Source: SZUA-426 sp041666155 (lineage in GTDB: Bacteria > Spirochaetota > Spirochaetia > Treponematales > Breznakiellaceae). Taken from it: a stretch of 46,527 nt of DNA. The stretch lies in NCBI GenBank assembly GCA_041666155.1, contig JBAYHM010000001.1, forward strand, positions 1 to 46,527. Direction: 5' to 3'. The notes under the pieces are model-generated. The model saw only the letters and a list, made by a program, of their open reading frames with translations. It was not told the origin of the DNA and searched no databases. Positions 32,791 to 41,074 of this stretch are shown piece after piece. The stretch's first letter is position 1. Every line of letters starts with the position of its first letter. A program made the position numbers and the translations under genes.

Positions 32791-33636
32791 CTATTCGTTT
32801 TCGGGCTTGTACTTATTCCACCGGAATACCGCTTCCGGCGCGTGCGGAATTTTTCGGTTGCCGCCCGGCGCGGAAAAGGAGAATGAAAATCGATCAGCCT
32901 TTCTCCAGGTCCAACCGAAAGACCAGTTGTCGCATACTCCGGAGCGGCAGATGACCTTGCCCTCATGCCGTACTTCTATGCCGAAATAAAGGAGGTTTCC
33001 CTTTTTTCCGGAGAGGTCCACCACTCGCTCGCTTTCTATTCCGCTCTTCGCGGACCAGGCGAGGACCTCAACATCGGGACAAATTCCTTTCTCGTCAAAA
33101 AGGCCGGACACGATCACTGAATCGAAGCGCCGTATTACGGCTTCGTCGATGACGTCGTCGTCCCATTCATCCACGAACGCGGTACCGCACATGAGCGCCC
33201 CCGAATCAGGCAGGACCAGAGACGGCTTGAACCGCAGATCGGCCAACGCATAGAGACTTTCATCATAGAGAAGCTGGCCGAAAAACTCGTGGACAAGGAC
33301 GTCCACCTGAACGTCGGGCTTAAAATCCCGGATATCGCCCTTTATCACTTCCACGTTCGGATAGGGGGAAAGCCGAGCCTTCGCAAGCTTGAATAATTCC
33401 GGGTTCAGCTCGACCGCGTAAACCTTCTTGGCGCCCAACTTAGCCAGTTCCTCGCTCATGATTCCCAAGCCGCACCCGGCCTCCACGCAGATCGCCCCCC
33501 GAATCGCTTTCTTGCACGAGCGCAGCAGGCGCAGATAGGCGCGTTCACGAACCTTGTCCTCATAAATGGAAAGGAAAGCCAAAAATGAGTCGATCTCGAA
33601 AAAACGTTTGGGGCTGACTTTGTTAAGAACGTCCAT
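32791..33636 (-). CDS. Class I SAM-dependent methyltransferase, protein-arginine-methyltransferase-like
   Basis: 281 residues. SAM motif I is CVEAGCGLGIMSEELAKLGA, the acidic ribose-binding residue is in VYAVELNPEL, and the post-motif is IKGDIRDF. The next block, VLVHEFFGQLLYDESLYAL, has two acidic residues spaced like the double-E loop of protein arginine methyltransferases (SExMGxxLxxE). It is followed by a beta-barrel-like C-terminal half. Similar bacterial proteins exist without proven substrates. It is divergent from the second methyltransferase at 33726. GC content is like the chromosome, unlike the lipoprotein pair downstream. Confidence 0.78.
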   Translation of the reverse strand: MDVLNKVSPKRFFEIDSFLAFLSIYEDKVRERAYLRLLRSCKKAIRGAICVEAGCGLGIMSEELAKLGAKKVYAVELNPELFKLAKARLSPYPNVEVIKGDIRDFKPDVQVDVLVHEFFGQLLYDESLYALADLRFKPSLVLPDSGALMCGTAFVDEWDDDVIDEAVIRRFDSVIVSGLFDEKGICPDVEVLAWSAKSGIESERVVDLSGKKGNLLYFGIEVRHEGKVICRSGVCDNWSFGWTWRKADRFSFSFSAPGGNRKIPHAPEAVFRWNKYKPENE

Positions 33637-33725
33637 AGGAGGCTACAATAGCATAAAGGGCGATAGAAAGCCGCAGTTTGATGAAACGCGAAACTGGATT
33701 CCACCCCATAAGGAGATTTCCCGAA

Positions 33726-34472
33726 ATGGACATTCCACGGATATTCAACATCACCGAAAGTGCGCACCGCATCCATAACCCGTTCACACCCGAAAAGCTC
33801 GCCACGCTCGGCGCTGCGCTGCGGCTGGAAACGGGGACCCGAGTGCTCGACCTCGGCAGCGGCTCGGGGGAGATGCTGTGCACCTGGGCACGCGATTACG
33901 GAGTCATCGGCACCGGCATCGACATGAGCCGGTTGTTCACCGAACAAGCGAAACTCCGTGCGGAAGAACTCGGCGTTGCCCATCAAGTCAAGTTCATCCA
34001 TGGCGATGCTTCCGGCTATGTCTCGGACGAGAGGGCCGATGTGGCAGCCTGTGTCGGTGCCACTTGGATCGCCGGGGGAGTCGCCGGCACTATCGAGCTT
34101 CTGGCGCGGAGCCTCCGCGCCGGGGGGATCATCCTCATCGGCGAGCCCTATTGGCGGCAATTACCGCCGACGGAAGATGTTGCCAAGGGGTGTCTTGCCC
34201 TCTCAAGCTCCGACTTTCTCACGCTTCCGGAACTGCTCGCGTCTTTCCGCCGCCTTGGCTGCGACGTCGTGGAAATGGTTTTGGCAGACCAAGACGGCTG
34301 GGACAGATACGAGGCGGCCAAATGGCTCACCATGCGCCGATGGCTTGAAGCCAATCCCGACGACGAGGCAGCAAAAGAGGTTCGAGCCAAACTGACCTCG
34401 GAACCCGAGCGCTACGCCGCTTACACACGTGAATACCTGGGCTGGGGCGTGTTCGCGCTGATGCCGCGGTAA
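33726..34472 (+). CDS. Class I SAM-dependent methyltransferase (small-molecule type)
   Basis: 248 residues from ATG 33726, with AAGGAG 10 nt upstream; codons before it lack similarity. MDIPRIFNITESAHRIHNPF is followed by motif I in VLDLGSGSGEMLCTWARDYG, the acidic D in GTGIDMSRLFTEQAKLRAEE, and GDASGYV. The C-terminal half contains EPYWRQLPP and WDRYEAAKWLTMRRW. Closest in pattern to SAM-dependent methyltransferases related to UbiE/cyclopropane-type enzymes; the substrate is unknown. It stands alone between the divergent methyltransferase and a truncated phosphatase. Confidence 0.82.
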   Translation: MDIPRIFNITESAHRIHNPFTPEKLATLGAALRLETGTRVLDLGSGSGEMLCTWARDYGVIGTGIDMSRLFTEQAKLRAEELGVAHQVKFIHGDASGYVSDERADVAACVGATWIAGGVAGTIELLARSLRAGGIILIGEPYWRQLPPTEDVAKGCLALSSSDFLTLPELLASFRRLGCDVVEMVLADQDGWDRYEAAKWLTMRRWLEANPDDEAAKEVRAKLTSEPERYAAYTREYLGWGVFALMPR

Positions 34473-34562
34473 TGCGTTGGCGCATCCGGCGGCGGCCAGC
34501 CGAGATGTGGATCAGCGCGCCGGGCTTACAAAGGGGCCTCTGGTGACTTGATAACCTGGTAA

Positions 34563-34901
34563 AACATTCTGAAAGAAGAGCGCATTTCTCCCAAAATAGC
34601 AGATGTAAAGAAAATAATAGATTTTTACAATAAGACTAAGGCTGTAGCATCGAGATATGTGGTGCATTGTTATCACGGCATATCCCGCTCTGCGGCGGTT
34701 GCTTTGGGATTGTTGTATCTGGCAACTGGATCAGAACAAAAAGCAATCAAACAAATTATGAAACAAAACTCCAAGGTTAATCCGCACAAGGATATTCTTA
34801 AATATTTTGATGAGTTGGTTGGATCAAACTTTTCTGACATGGATAAAGCGATAACTGCCGAAGCGGCGGACGAAAAAACGCTCGCCGCGCTATGCGGTTA
34901 A
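34563..34901 (+). pseudogene. 5'-truncated dual-specificity protein phosphatase
   Basis: The open frame starts right after a TAA at 34560-34562 and reads NILKEERISPKIADVKKIID, then VVHCYHGISRSAAVALGLLY, the HC(x)5R phosphatase signature with Cys and Arg intact, then helical KAIKQIMKQNSKVNPHKDIL. A whole enzyme needs about 50-60 more residues at the N-terminus, including the general-acid loop, and these are missing. No ATG precedes the signature (only GTG at 34659). A recombination breakpoint near 34560 is likely. Product activity is doubtful. Confidence 0.72.
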
Positions 34902-34913
34902 TATGGAAAGAGT

Positions 34914-35405
34914 TTATATTAATAGGTCATTCAAACACATAATTTTACTGCCTTTACTTTCATAATATCGTATCATTTCGTCAATTTTCCTTTTGTCATA
35001 ACTGGTGACGCAATCTGATAGGACATTAACGCTATAATTTGCTTTGCGTAAATTGTAACAGGTTGATTTAACACAAGCAACAGCATCTGCTCCAGCTATG
35101 TAGAAATCACCTATTTCATTTTTACTGATATAGTCCGTAAATTCTTTACAGCTTAATGCGTTTCCTTTGGATTTTGTAAAAATATTTTTTGATACTATAT
35201 GCAAGTCCGAAGCTAATTCAGACCCATTTGTATTGGGCTTAAAAGTCCTCGTGCCCTCTGAAAGGTTTTCATGCCGTATATAAATAACATGAACAGTATT
35301 ATTGACTGCCCAATCAATAGCCTTATTGATATTGCCAATAACATTCTTGTAATTCTTTGTAATATCATTTTGAATATCGATTATTACTAAAGCCTTTTTC
35401 TGCAT
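34914..35405 (-). CDS. Isochorismatase-like cysteine hydrolase
   Basis: 163 residues with the full catalytic set of the family: Asp in ALVIIDIQNDIT, Lys in FTKSKGNAL, and the nucleophile in GADAVACVKSTCYNL preceded by the cis-peptide region. Members hydrolyse isochorismate, nicotinamide or other amides; the small size suggests an amidase of the YcaC/YecD kind. AGGAGG lies 8 nt before the ATG. It is AT-rich and transcribed divergently from the WYL regulator, 122 nt away, which is the probable controller. Confidence 0.87.
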   Translation of the reverse strand: MQKKALVIIDIQNDITKNYKNVIGNINKAIDWAVNNTVHVIYIRHENLSEGTRTFKPNTNGSELASDLHIVSKNIFTKSKGNALSCKEFTDYISKNEIGDFYIAGADAVACVKSTCYNLRKANYSVNVLSDCVTSYDKRKIDEMIRYYESKGSKIMCLNDLLI

Positions 35406-35461
35406 AACGTTTCCTCCTGATAGTATAGATTGCTTTGTTTACTTTGGCAGTATACGTGGTA

Positions 35462-35494
35462 ATTGTTGACAACAGTATGGCAACAATCTAAAAT
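35462..35494 (+). promoter_or_regulatory. Promoter of the WYL regulator with internal operator
   Basis: TTGACA (35466-35471), 17 nt, TAAAAT (35489-35494). An inverted repeat ATTGTTG (35462-35468) / CAACAAT (35481-35487) overlaps the -35 and spacer, which fits autorepression and joint control of the divergent isochorismatase gene. Confidence 0.65.
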
Positions 35495-35527
35495 GATCAC
35501 AAGAAATTTTTGGCAGGCGGCTATCAG

Positions 35528-36460
35528 ATGAAAGTTGATAGGCTTATTAGCATTATTATGATACTTCTTGATAAAAAACGTATTGGCGCACAAGAGTTAG
35601 CGGATATGTTTGAAGTTTCGCCCCGCACAATCTACCGCGACATAGACACTATCAACTTGGCGGGTATTCCTATTCACTCAACATCGGGAGTGGGCGGCGG
35701 CTTTGAAATCATGCAGAAATACAAGATTGATAAAAATGTTTTTTCGACTGCTGACCTTTCCGCTGTTTTAATGGGGCTTTCCAGTCTTTCCAACATGATA
35801 CGAGGTGATGAACTGGTAAACGCCCTTGCGAAAGTCAAGAGTTTTATCCCCGTCGACAGAGCGAAAGACATTGAATTGAAGATAAATCAAATATTTATAG
35901 ATTTAAGTCCGTGGATAGGCAACAGGAACATACAACCATATTTAGAAATCATCAAAAAAGCTTTACAGGAAAGCAAGCTGCTTTCGTTTGAATATGCAGA
36001 CCGCCACGGAAATAAAACCACACGAACAGCCGAGCCATATCAGCTTGTATTGAAAGGTAGTCATTGGTATTGTCATGGGTATTGCCATAAAAGAAATGAT
36101 TTTCGCTTATTTAAACTATCCCGCACATCAAACCTACAAATACAAGAGGATTTTTTTAAGCCACGAGATTATCAAAAGCGTCAGTTGGATTTTACTGATA
36201 TTTTGGCAACTATGCAAAAACAAATCAAAATTCGTATTCATAAATCCGTCATGGACAATGTACTCGACTATTGCGCTTATGAACACTTCGAGCCGGACGG
36301 TGATGAGCATTACATTGTCAGTTTTCCTTTTATAGAGAACGAATACTACTACAATATTCTTTTCAGTTTTGGGGATAAATGCGAGTGTATAGAGCCGTTA
36401 CATATCCGCACAGAAATTAAGCGTAGAATACATGATATAGCGACCATATACGAAAGTTAA
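35528..36460 (+). CDS. WYL-domain transcriptional regulator (YafY/DeoR-like)
   Basis: 310 residues from ATG 35528. The N-terminal helix-turn-helix reads MKVDRLISIIMILLDKKRIG, AQELADMFEVSPRTIYRDID, with TSGVGGGFEIM. The WYL domain (about 135-215) contains LLSFEYADRHGNKTTRTAEP, then SHWYCHGYCHKRNDFRLFKL; the family's conserved W-Y-L appears as HWYCHGY. A C-terminal WCX-type extension follows. The ligand of WYL domains is often a nucleic-acid-like or nucleotide effector. It is AT-rich like its divergent neighbour, so the pair was probably acquired together. Confidence 0.9.
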   Translation: MKVDRLISIIMILLDKKRIGAQELADMFEVSPRTIYRDIDTINLAGIPIHSTSGVGGGFEIMQKYKIDKNVFSTADLSAVLMGLSSLSNMIRGDELVNALAKVKSFIPVDRAKDIELKINQIFIDLSPWIGNRNIQPYLEIIKKALQESKLLSFEYADRHGNKTTRTAEPYQLVLKGSHWYCHGYCHKRNDFRLFKLSRTSNLQIQEDFFKPRDYQKRQLDFTDILATMQKQIKIRIHKSVMDNVLDYCAYEHFEPDGDEHYIVSFPFIENEYYYNILFSFGDKCECIEPLHIRTEIKRRIHDIATIYES

Positions 36461-36642
36461 GAAAAACCGAGAAATGGCAGTGATCAAGCAACTATTCACT
36501 TATGTATACAAAACGTTATGGTATTATAGCGTATATCGATGCATCATCCTTATGTACTACATCATTTTTTTGCCCGAATTTCGTTTGGTGAGGTAATCAA
36601 AGCCGTTTATAGAGATAAGAACACCTAACCGATCAATGGAAA

Positions 36643-36712
36643 CCAGGTTCGCCCCCGGCCAACGGCGCGTCGCCCCTAAGGCGCTCGCTCCGGTTCAAGT
36701 CCTGGTGGGCCC
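36643..36712 (+). repeat. Interrupted, inverted copy of the tRNA 3' end; otherwise gene-free 36461-36854
   Basis: CCAGGTTC (36643-36650) and AAGTCCTGGTGGGCCC (36697-36712) together equal the T-arm and acceptor end of the nearby CAU tRNA, but on the opposite strand. A 46-nt GC-rich segment (36651-36696) splits the T-loop and ends in a repeat of GGTTC. GCTTTTTT follows, like a tRNA terminator. No 5' half of a tRNA is present upstream, where 36461-36640 is AT-rich and carries no gene. Confidence 0.7.
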
Positions 36713-36733
36713 GCTTTTTTGTAAGTATAAGGC

Positions 36734-36855
36734 ATACACGCCGCAGATCGGGCTCTGGGCTAGGAGCGATGCCGCGCGGGCGCGGAGCATGCTATTGCAT
36801 GTGAGCACCACGCGCGGCTGAGCGACAACGCCCAGAGCCCGAGATGCAAGTGTAT
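36734..36855. repeat. Nested 120-nt palindrome next to the tRNA gene
   Basis: Successive matched arms: ATACAC/GTGTAT (36734-36739, 36850-36855), CGGGCTCTGGGC/GCCCAGAGCCCG (36749-36760, 36830-36841, 12 bp perfect), GCCGCGCG/CGCGCGGC (36771-36778, 36811-36818), and GCATGC/GCATGT closing a TATT loop (36787-36802). Outside it, 21-bp copies of the tRNA 3' end also face each other (36692-36712 and 36856-36876). It may be a mobile palindrome, a structured RNA, or the trace of an inversion. Confidence 0.75.
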
Positions 36856-36928
36856 GGGCCCACCAGGACTTGAACCTGGGACCGACGGATTATGAGTCCG
36901 CAGCTCTAACCAACTGAGCTATAGGCCC
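36855..36928 (-). tRNA. tRNA with CAU anticodon (Ile2 or Met)
   Basis: A 74-nt gene on the minus strand with all arms: acceptor GGGCCTA/TGGGCCC region, D-arm AGCTCAGTTGGTTAGAGCT, anticodon arm with loop CTCATAA (anticodon CAT at 36892-36894), variable loop GGTCC-like, T-arm CCAGG-TTCAAGT-CCTGG, discriminator A. CCA is not encoded. The body (GCGGACTCATAATCCGT and GGGCC acceptor) resembles tRNA-Ile2 read with lysidine more than initiator tRNA, but elongator Met cannot be excluded by eye. Confidence 0.95.
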
Positions 36929-37011
36929 GGAGAGACTGCCTTTATCGCACTAGGAAGGGAAAAAGTCAATAAACGACTTAGGCAAGCCGATACCGAAGGA
37001 GAGAGGTCGGG

Positions 37012-38247
37012 ATGAAAAAAATCGTAGCGGCAATCTGTGTGGCGGGATTTTTCGCGATAATTCCGACTAATGTCGGCGCGGAGACGTTTAAGTACTCATA
37101 TCGGAACGGCGAAAAATACCGAATCGTTTCAACGGTAGTTGAGGACGTGTATATAAATCGGAGTCTGAGCCATCGAGCCGAGATCCTGAACCGGATCGCG
37201 GTGGAGGTGACCGGAACCGAAAACGGGACGGCACGGCATCGGGCAACCTTCCAGACCTCCGAACGGTCCACGGGTGTCCGCGGCGCCAGTTTCCAGTGGG
37301 CACGAGAGTACGTATCGATCTTCGATCGGGACGCGTCCGGACGATACACGATCGGCAAAGAATACTGGATGCCGGTGGTCCGAGACGTCCCCATTTTACC
37401 GGAAAAAGACCTTTCGCCGGGAGAATCCTGGAGCGCGGCGGGGGAGGAAGTACATGACTTCCGCGATTCCTTCGGTATAATCGAGCCGTACCACATCCCG
37501 ATCCAAGTCCAATACACCTATGTTGGGGAACGAAAGCCGGGTGTATCAGGGTCTGAAGAGATCAAAAGCAAGAACTTCCCCACTTTTACTGTTTCCTACC
37601 GCATTTTCGACGAACCGCTCCCACCGCAAAGCGGCGGAAAGATCTGGCCGGTCCGCATCATGGGCGCCTCCGATCAGGTGGTGTACTGGGATAGGGAATT
37701 CGGCAGACCCGCGGCCTACGAGGAACGATTCCGTATAATTTTTGAACTTTCCAACGGCCTGACGGTGGAATACCGGGGAACGGCGGAAGCGCTGATAGTA
37801 GAATCGACGCCGATGGACCGGGACAAAATCGCCCAGGATATCGCCAAAGATATAAAACGCCTTGAAATACCGGACGCGGGCGTTCGCGTTACGGACGAGG
37901 GAGTCGTCATCAATCTGGACGACATCCGCTTTCAGCCGGATTCCGCCATCCTCATGCAGGGGGAGCGCGCAAAGCTCGATCAAATCGCCGAGATCCTACA
38001 AAAGTACAAAGAGCGTGATATCCAGGTCGGGGGGCATACGGCTCTGGCGGGAACGGAAGAAGGACGCGCGAAACTGTCGCAGGAACGCGCGGCCGCAGTA
38101 GCCGAATATTTGATCGGCAAAGGCATCCGAGAAGCGGACCGAGTAGTCGTCCGAGGCTACGGCGCGACGAAGCCGGTGGCGGACAATACGACGGAGGAAG
38201 GGAAGAAAAAGAACCGTCGGGTTGAGATTACGCTGCTGGAGAATTGA
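37012..38247 (+). CDS. OmpA-family envelope protein
   Basis: 411 residues. Signal peptide MKKIVAAICVAGFFAIIPTN ending VGA, then a long beta-rich region (25-265) without recognised domain, then a C-terminal OmpA/MotB-like peptidoglycan-binding domain: LDDIRFQPDSAILMQGERAK, VGGHTALAGTEEGRAKLSQE, RAAAVAEYLI, VVVRGYGATKPVADNTTEEG, KKKNRRVEI. The Asp and Arg that hold diaminopimelate-type peptides (D of NTTEEGKKKNRR region and R) are represented in the family pattern. GGAGAGAGG precedes the ATG. It probably links the outer membrane or a periplasmic complex to the cell wall. Confidence 0.88.
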   Translation: MKKIVAAICVAGFFAIIPTNVGAETFKYSYRNGEKYRIVSTVVEDVYINRSLSHRAEILNRIAVEVTGTENGTARHRATFQTSERSTGVRGASFQWAREYVSIFDRDASGRYTIGKEYWMPVVRDVPILPEKDLSPGESWSAAGEEVHDFRDSFGIIEPYHIPIQVQYTYVGERKPGVSGSEEIKSKNFPTFTVSYRIFDEPLPPQSGGKIWPVRIMGASDQVVYWDREFGRPAAYEERFRIIFELSNGLTVEYRGTAEALIVESTPMDRDKIAQDIAKDIKRLEIPDAGVRVTDEGVVINLDDIRFQPDSAILMQGERAKLDQIAEILQKYKERDIQVGGHTALAGTEEGRAKLSQERAAAVAEYLIGKGIREADRVVVRGYGATKPVADNTTEEGKKKNRRVEITLLEN

Positions 38248-38369
38248 GATTTCGATCTCGCCTCAATTGACCGGTCGATGAAAACATGGTATGAATTCTT
38301 CGCGGATAGTTCAAAAATTGCGTTGCTTCTTGGAAAATTTGCGAAAACCGTACCGGCCGAGGATTCTAC

Positions 38370-39602
38370 ATGAACTATTCAGAACCGACGCGACTCTCGA
38401 TTCTCGCCTGCCCTGGCGGGGAACGATTTGCCGATGAAGTGATCGCGCATCTTAAACGGATTTACGCGAAACGCTTTGACAAAAAGGCAGCGTTCCTAGC
38501 AAAACGCTACGGGATGGCGAAAGAGGCCATGGTCAAGCAGATCAATTTATATGACGATTTGAGTACTGCTCAAATGGGGCTTCCCGGTCACGTGGAACGT
38601 TTCCGGATGCCCTCCTTCAAGGTTCCCGCCCGATTCACCTCATTTCCGAACGGCGAACTGAAGACGGAAATCCTTGAATCGATACGAGGAAAAGATATAT
38701 ATATTTTCCAGGACGTGGAAAACCACCGCCCGGTTTCGTTCAACGACGGCAAGAACCTAAAAACACTCTCGGTTAACGATCACCTCATGAATCTCTTCGT
38801 CACGGTGGACGCGGCCAAACAAGCCGGCGCCGACCGCGTGACGCTTGTGATACCCGTGTACCCTTATTCGCGCCAACATAAAAAAAAGGGACGTGAAGGC
38901 CTGACGGCCAGCCGCACCGGAAAAATGCTTGAAGCGCTGGGAGTGGACCGGATCATCACTCTTGATATACATTCCCGAGAAATAGAGAACGCTTTCAATT
39001 TCATGCGCCTGGAAAACCTCCACGCCAGTTACCAGATAATCCGAAAACTCGCAAAGATCACTGATCTTGAAAGCCCCGACTTCACGGTCGTATCACCGGA
39101 TACAGGGGCCGTGGATCGGAATAAATTCTACGCGACCAGCCTAAAAAAGCCGCTCGCGCTTCTTTATAAGGAAAGGGACTATTCTCGCGTCACCCAGAAC
39201 GCGCTGGACAACAACATCGCGGAAGTCAAACTTCTGGGAAAGGTTGAAGGCAAAACCGTTTTCATGGCGGACGATATGCTCGGTACCGGCGGAACCCTCC
39301 TCAAGGCGATGAAATTTCTTCGCGAGCAGGGAGCCAAGGATGTCATCTGCGCGATCAGTTTGCCGTTCTTCTCGGGCGAAGCGATCGAACATTTCGAGGA
39401 AGCCTACAAACAAGGCTTGTTCTACCGTATCATTGGAACGAACGCCGTCTACCACGACGACCTTCTTAATCGAGAATGGTACGTTAGCGTCAACGTGTCC
39501 GGTCTCTTCGCTCAGACCATATCGCGCCTCCACCACGGGAAATCGCTCAGCGACGTCCTGGATAACCGCGCGATCATTGAGAAGCTTGTAGCGAAAAAAT
39601 GA
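38370..39602 (+). CDS. prs: Ribose-phosphate pyrophosphokinase (PRPP synthetase), long form
   Basis: 410 residues, versus about 315 for the usual enzyme; the extra residues are in the N-terminal 100 and around KKKGREGLTASRTG. It transfers pyrophosphate from ATP to ribose 5-phosphate. Recognisable parts: FPNGELKTEIL (FxDGE-like), DRVTLVIPVYPYSRQHKKKG (ATP-binding PYxRQDKK motif), DIHSREIENAF, VVSPDTGAVDRNKFYA, and the PRPP loop VFMADDMLGTGGTLLKAM. It is the first gene of a tight operon; its TGA overlaps the ATG of the kinase gene (ATGA). Confidence 0.9.
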   Translation: MNYSEPTRLSILACPGGERFADEVIAHLKRIYAKRFDKKAAFLAKRYGMAKEAMVKQINLYDDLSTAQMGLPGHVERFRMPSFKVPARFTSFPNGELKTEILESIRGKDIYIFQDVENHRPVSFNDGKNLKTLSVNDHLMNLFVTVDAAKQAGADRVTLVIPVYPYSRQHKKKGREGLTASRTGKMLEALGVDRIITLDIHSREIENAFNFMRLENLHASYQIIRKLAKITDLESPDFTVVSPDTGAVDRNKFYATSLKKPLALLYKERDYSRVTQNALDNNIAEVKLLGKVEGKTVFMADDMLGTGGTLLKAMKFLREQGAKDVICAISLPFFSGEAIEHFEEAYKQGLFYRIIGTNAVYHDDLLNREWYVSVNVSGLFAQTISRLHHGKSLSDVLDNRAIIEKLVAKK

Positions 39603-41074
39603 ACGGTATCCGCGCGGACCGCGTGATCCTCTGCGCGGACATCGGTACTTCTTCCCTCAAAGCGGCTTTCGTAGACTACGAAGGCAAGCTCCGAGGCTTT
39701 GTTCGCGAAACCTACCCCGCCGAACGTGTCGTAGCCGGCAAAACGACCTCCACCGATTGGGAAAACGCCTTCAAACGAGCCATCTCGGTCCTGTTAAGCG
39801 CGACGAGCGATAACCGCATTGAAATCGGGGCCATCTGCGTCTCGGGCAACGGCCCAACGCTCGTACCCGTTGATGTCGACGGACAAGCGCTCGCGCCGCT
39901 CCACTGGCACGACGGTCGCATCGTCAAACCCGCCGATCCCGGCCTCCGATCTTTTTTCCTGCCACGCGCCGCATGGCTTCGGGACCACGAGGGTGCGGCG
40001 TACGAACGGACCAGGCTTTTTCTCTCTTGCCAGGAATGGCTGTCCGCGCGGCTCGGAGCCGAGGCGGTGGGCGTTCTTTCGTCTTCCGCCTATCGCCCGT
40101 ATTTCTGGGATGACGCGCAGATCCGCGCCTTCGGTTTGGAGCCGGAAAAATTCCCGCCGCTGGTTCTGATGGGGGAACGCATCGGAGCGGTGTCGAAAAC
40201 GGCGGAAGCAACCTTTGGGATTCCCTCCGGAACCCCCATCGTCGCGGCGGGAACCGACTACTTCATGGCCCTTGTCGGCGTCGGAGTTATTGAAAACGGC
40301 ATGGTCTGCGACCGCGCGGGGACTTCGGAAGGCATCAACGTCTGCGCCGACAAGCCGGCGAAGGGTACAGAGCTGTTGACTCTGCCGCAGCTGCGGCCAC
40401 AGTTGTGGCACGTGAGCGCGTCGCTGCCCACGACCGGACGGCTCTTTGAATGGTTCCGAACGATCACCGGCCAGACCGGCCGCAACTACCAGGAAATGCT
40501 TGAGGAGATAGAGGCGGCATCGAGCCGGACCTTCGCGCGGCCGGTGTACGGCGCCACCGAGCCGCAGAGCTGCCTTGATACCGCGAACGACCGAAAGCCG
40601 GCGTGCGGAGGCTTTTTCTTCCCCGACGTTCGCGCCGCGGGCAACCTTTCGGCCTCCAGCGCTTTTATATCCACCGCGGGACTCACCACCCGAGCGGAAC
40701 TTGGTCGCGCCGTCGTGGAAGCCATCGGCTATATGGTCCGCGGCGCCATCGATAAATTGGAGAAACACGGATACCGCGTTGAGAGCATGCGTCTTTCCGG
40801 CGGCCAAGCGAAGAACGCGGCCTGGAATCGTCTCAAGGCGGATATCACCGGACGCTACCTGGCCATTCCGGAGATCGAGGACGGGGAGCTGACCGGAAAT
40901 CTTTGCGCCTCCCTCTACGCGCTCGGAGAAAGCCGCAGCGTCGAAGACGCCGTGTCCCGCACGGTCCGTATCGCGCGCGTCTACGAACCCGACCAAAAAG
41001 CTTTCGCTATCCATTCCGAACGCTACGATTCCTATAAGACGATGCTCGCTAAAATGGAGCGCTTTTTCGAATGA
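39599..41074 (+). CDS. FGGY-family carbohydrate kinase (xylulokinase-like)
   Basis: 491 residues, full length for the family. N-terminal ATP/sugar motif ADIGTSSLKAAFVDYEGKL, substrate loop VSGNGPTLVPVD and HWHDGR, the GTDYFMALVGVGVIENG segment, and C-terminal FGGY signature region MRLSGGQAKNAAWNRLKADI with TGRYLAIPEIEDGELTGNLC. It phosphorylates a ketopentose or related sugar; coupling with PRPP synthetase suggests feeding pentose into nucleotide precursors. Both junctions are 4-nt ATGA overlaps, so the three products are made in step. The precise sugar cannot be read from sequence. Confidence 0.88.
   Translation: MNGIRADRVILCADIGTSSLKAAFVDYEGKLRGFVRETYPAERVVAGKTTSTDWENAFKRAISVLLSATSDNRIEIGAICVSGNGPTLVPVDVDGQALAPLHWHDGRIVKPADPGLRSFFLPRAAWLRDHEGAAYERTRLFLSCQEWLSARLGAEAVGVLSSSAYRPYFWDDAQIRAFGLEPEKFPPLVLMGERIGAVSKTAEATFGIPSGTPIVAAGTDYFMALVGVGVIENGMVCDRAGTSEGINVCADKPAKGTELLTLPQLRPQLWHVSASLPTTGRLFEWFRTITGQTGRNYQEMLEEIEAASSRTFARPVYGATEPQSCLDTANDRKPACGGFFFPDVRAAGNLSASSAFISTAGLTTRAELGRAVVEAIGYMVRGAIDKLEKHGYRVESMRLSGGQAKNAAWNRLKADITGRYLAIPEIEDGELTGNLCASLYALGESRSVEDAVSRTVRIARVYEPDQKAFAIHSERYDSYKTMLAKMERFFE

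Noticed and set aside
39794..41014. 406-codon open frame on the minus strand opposite the FGGY kinase
   Set aside because: Its product has no recognisable motif and is rich in Arg, Gly and Ala; it mirrors a well-conserved gene on the other strand.
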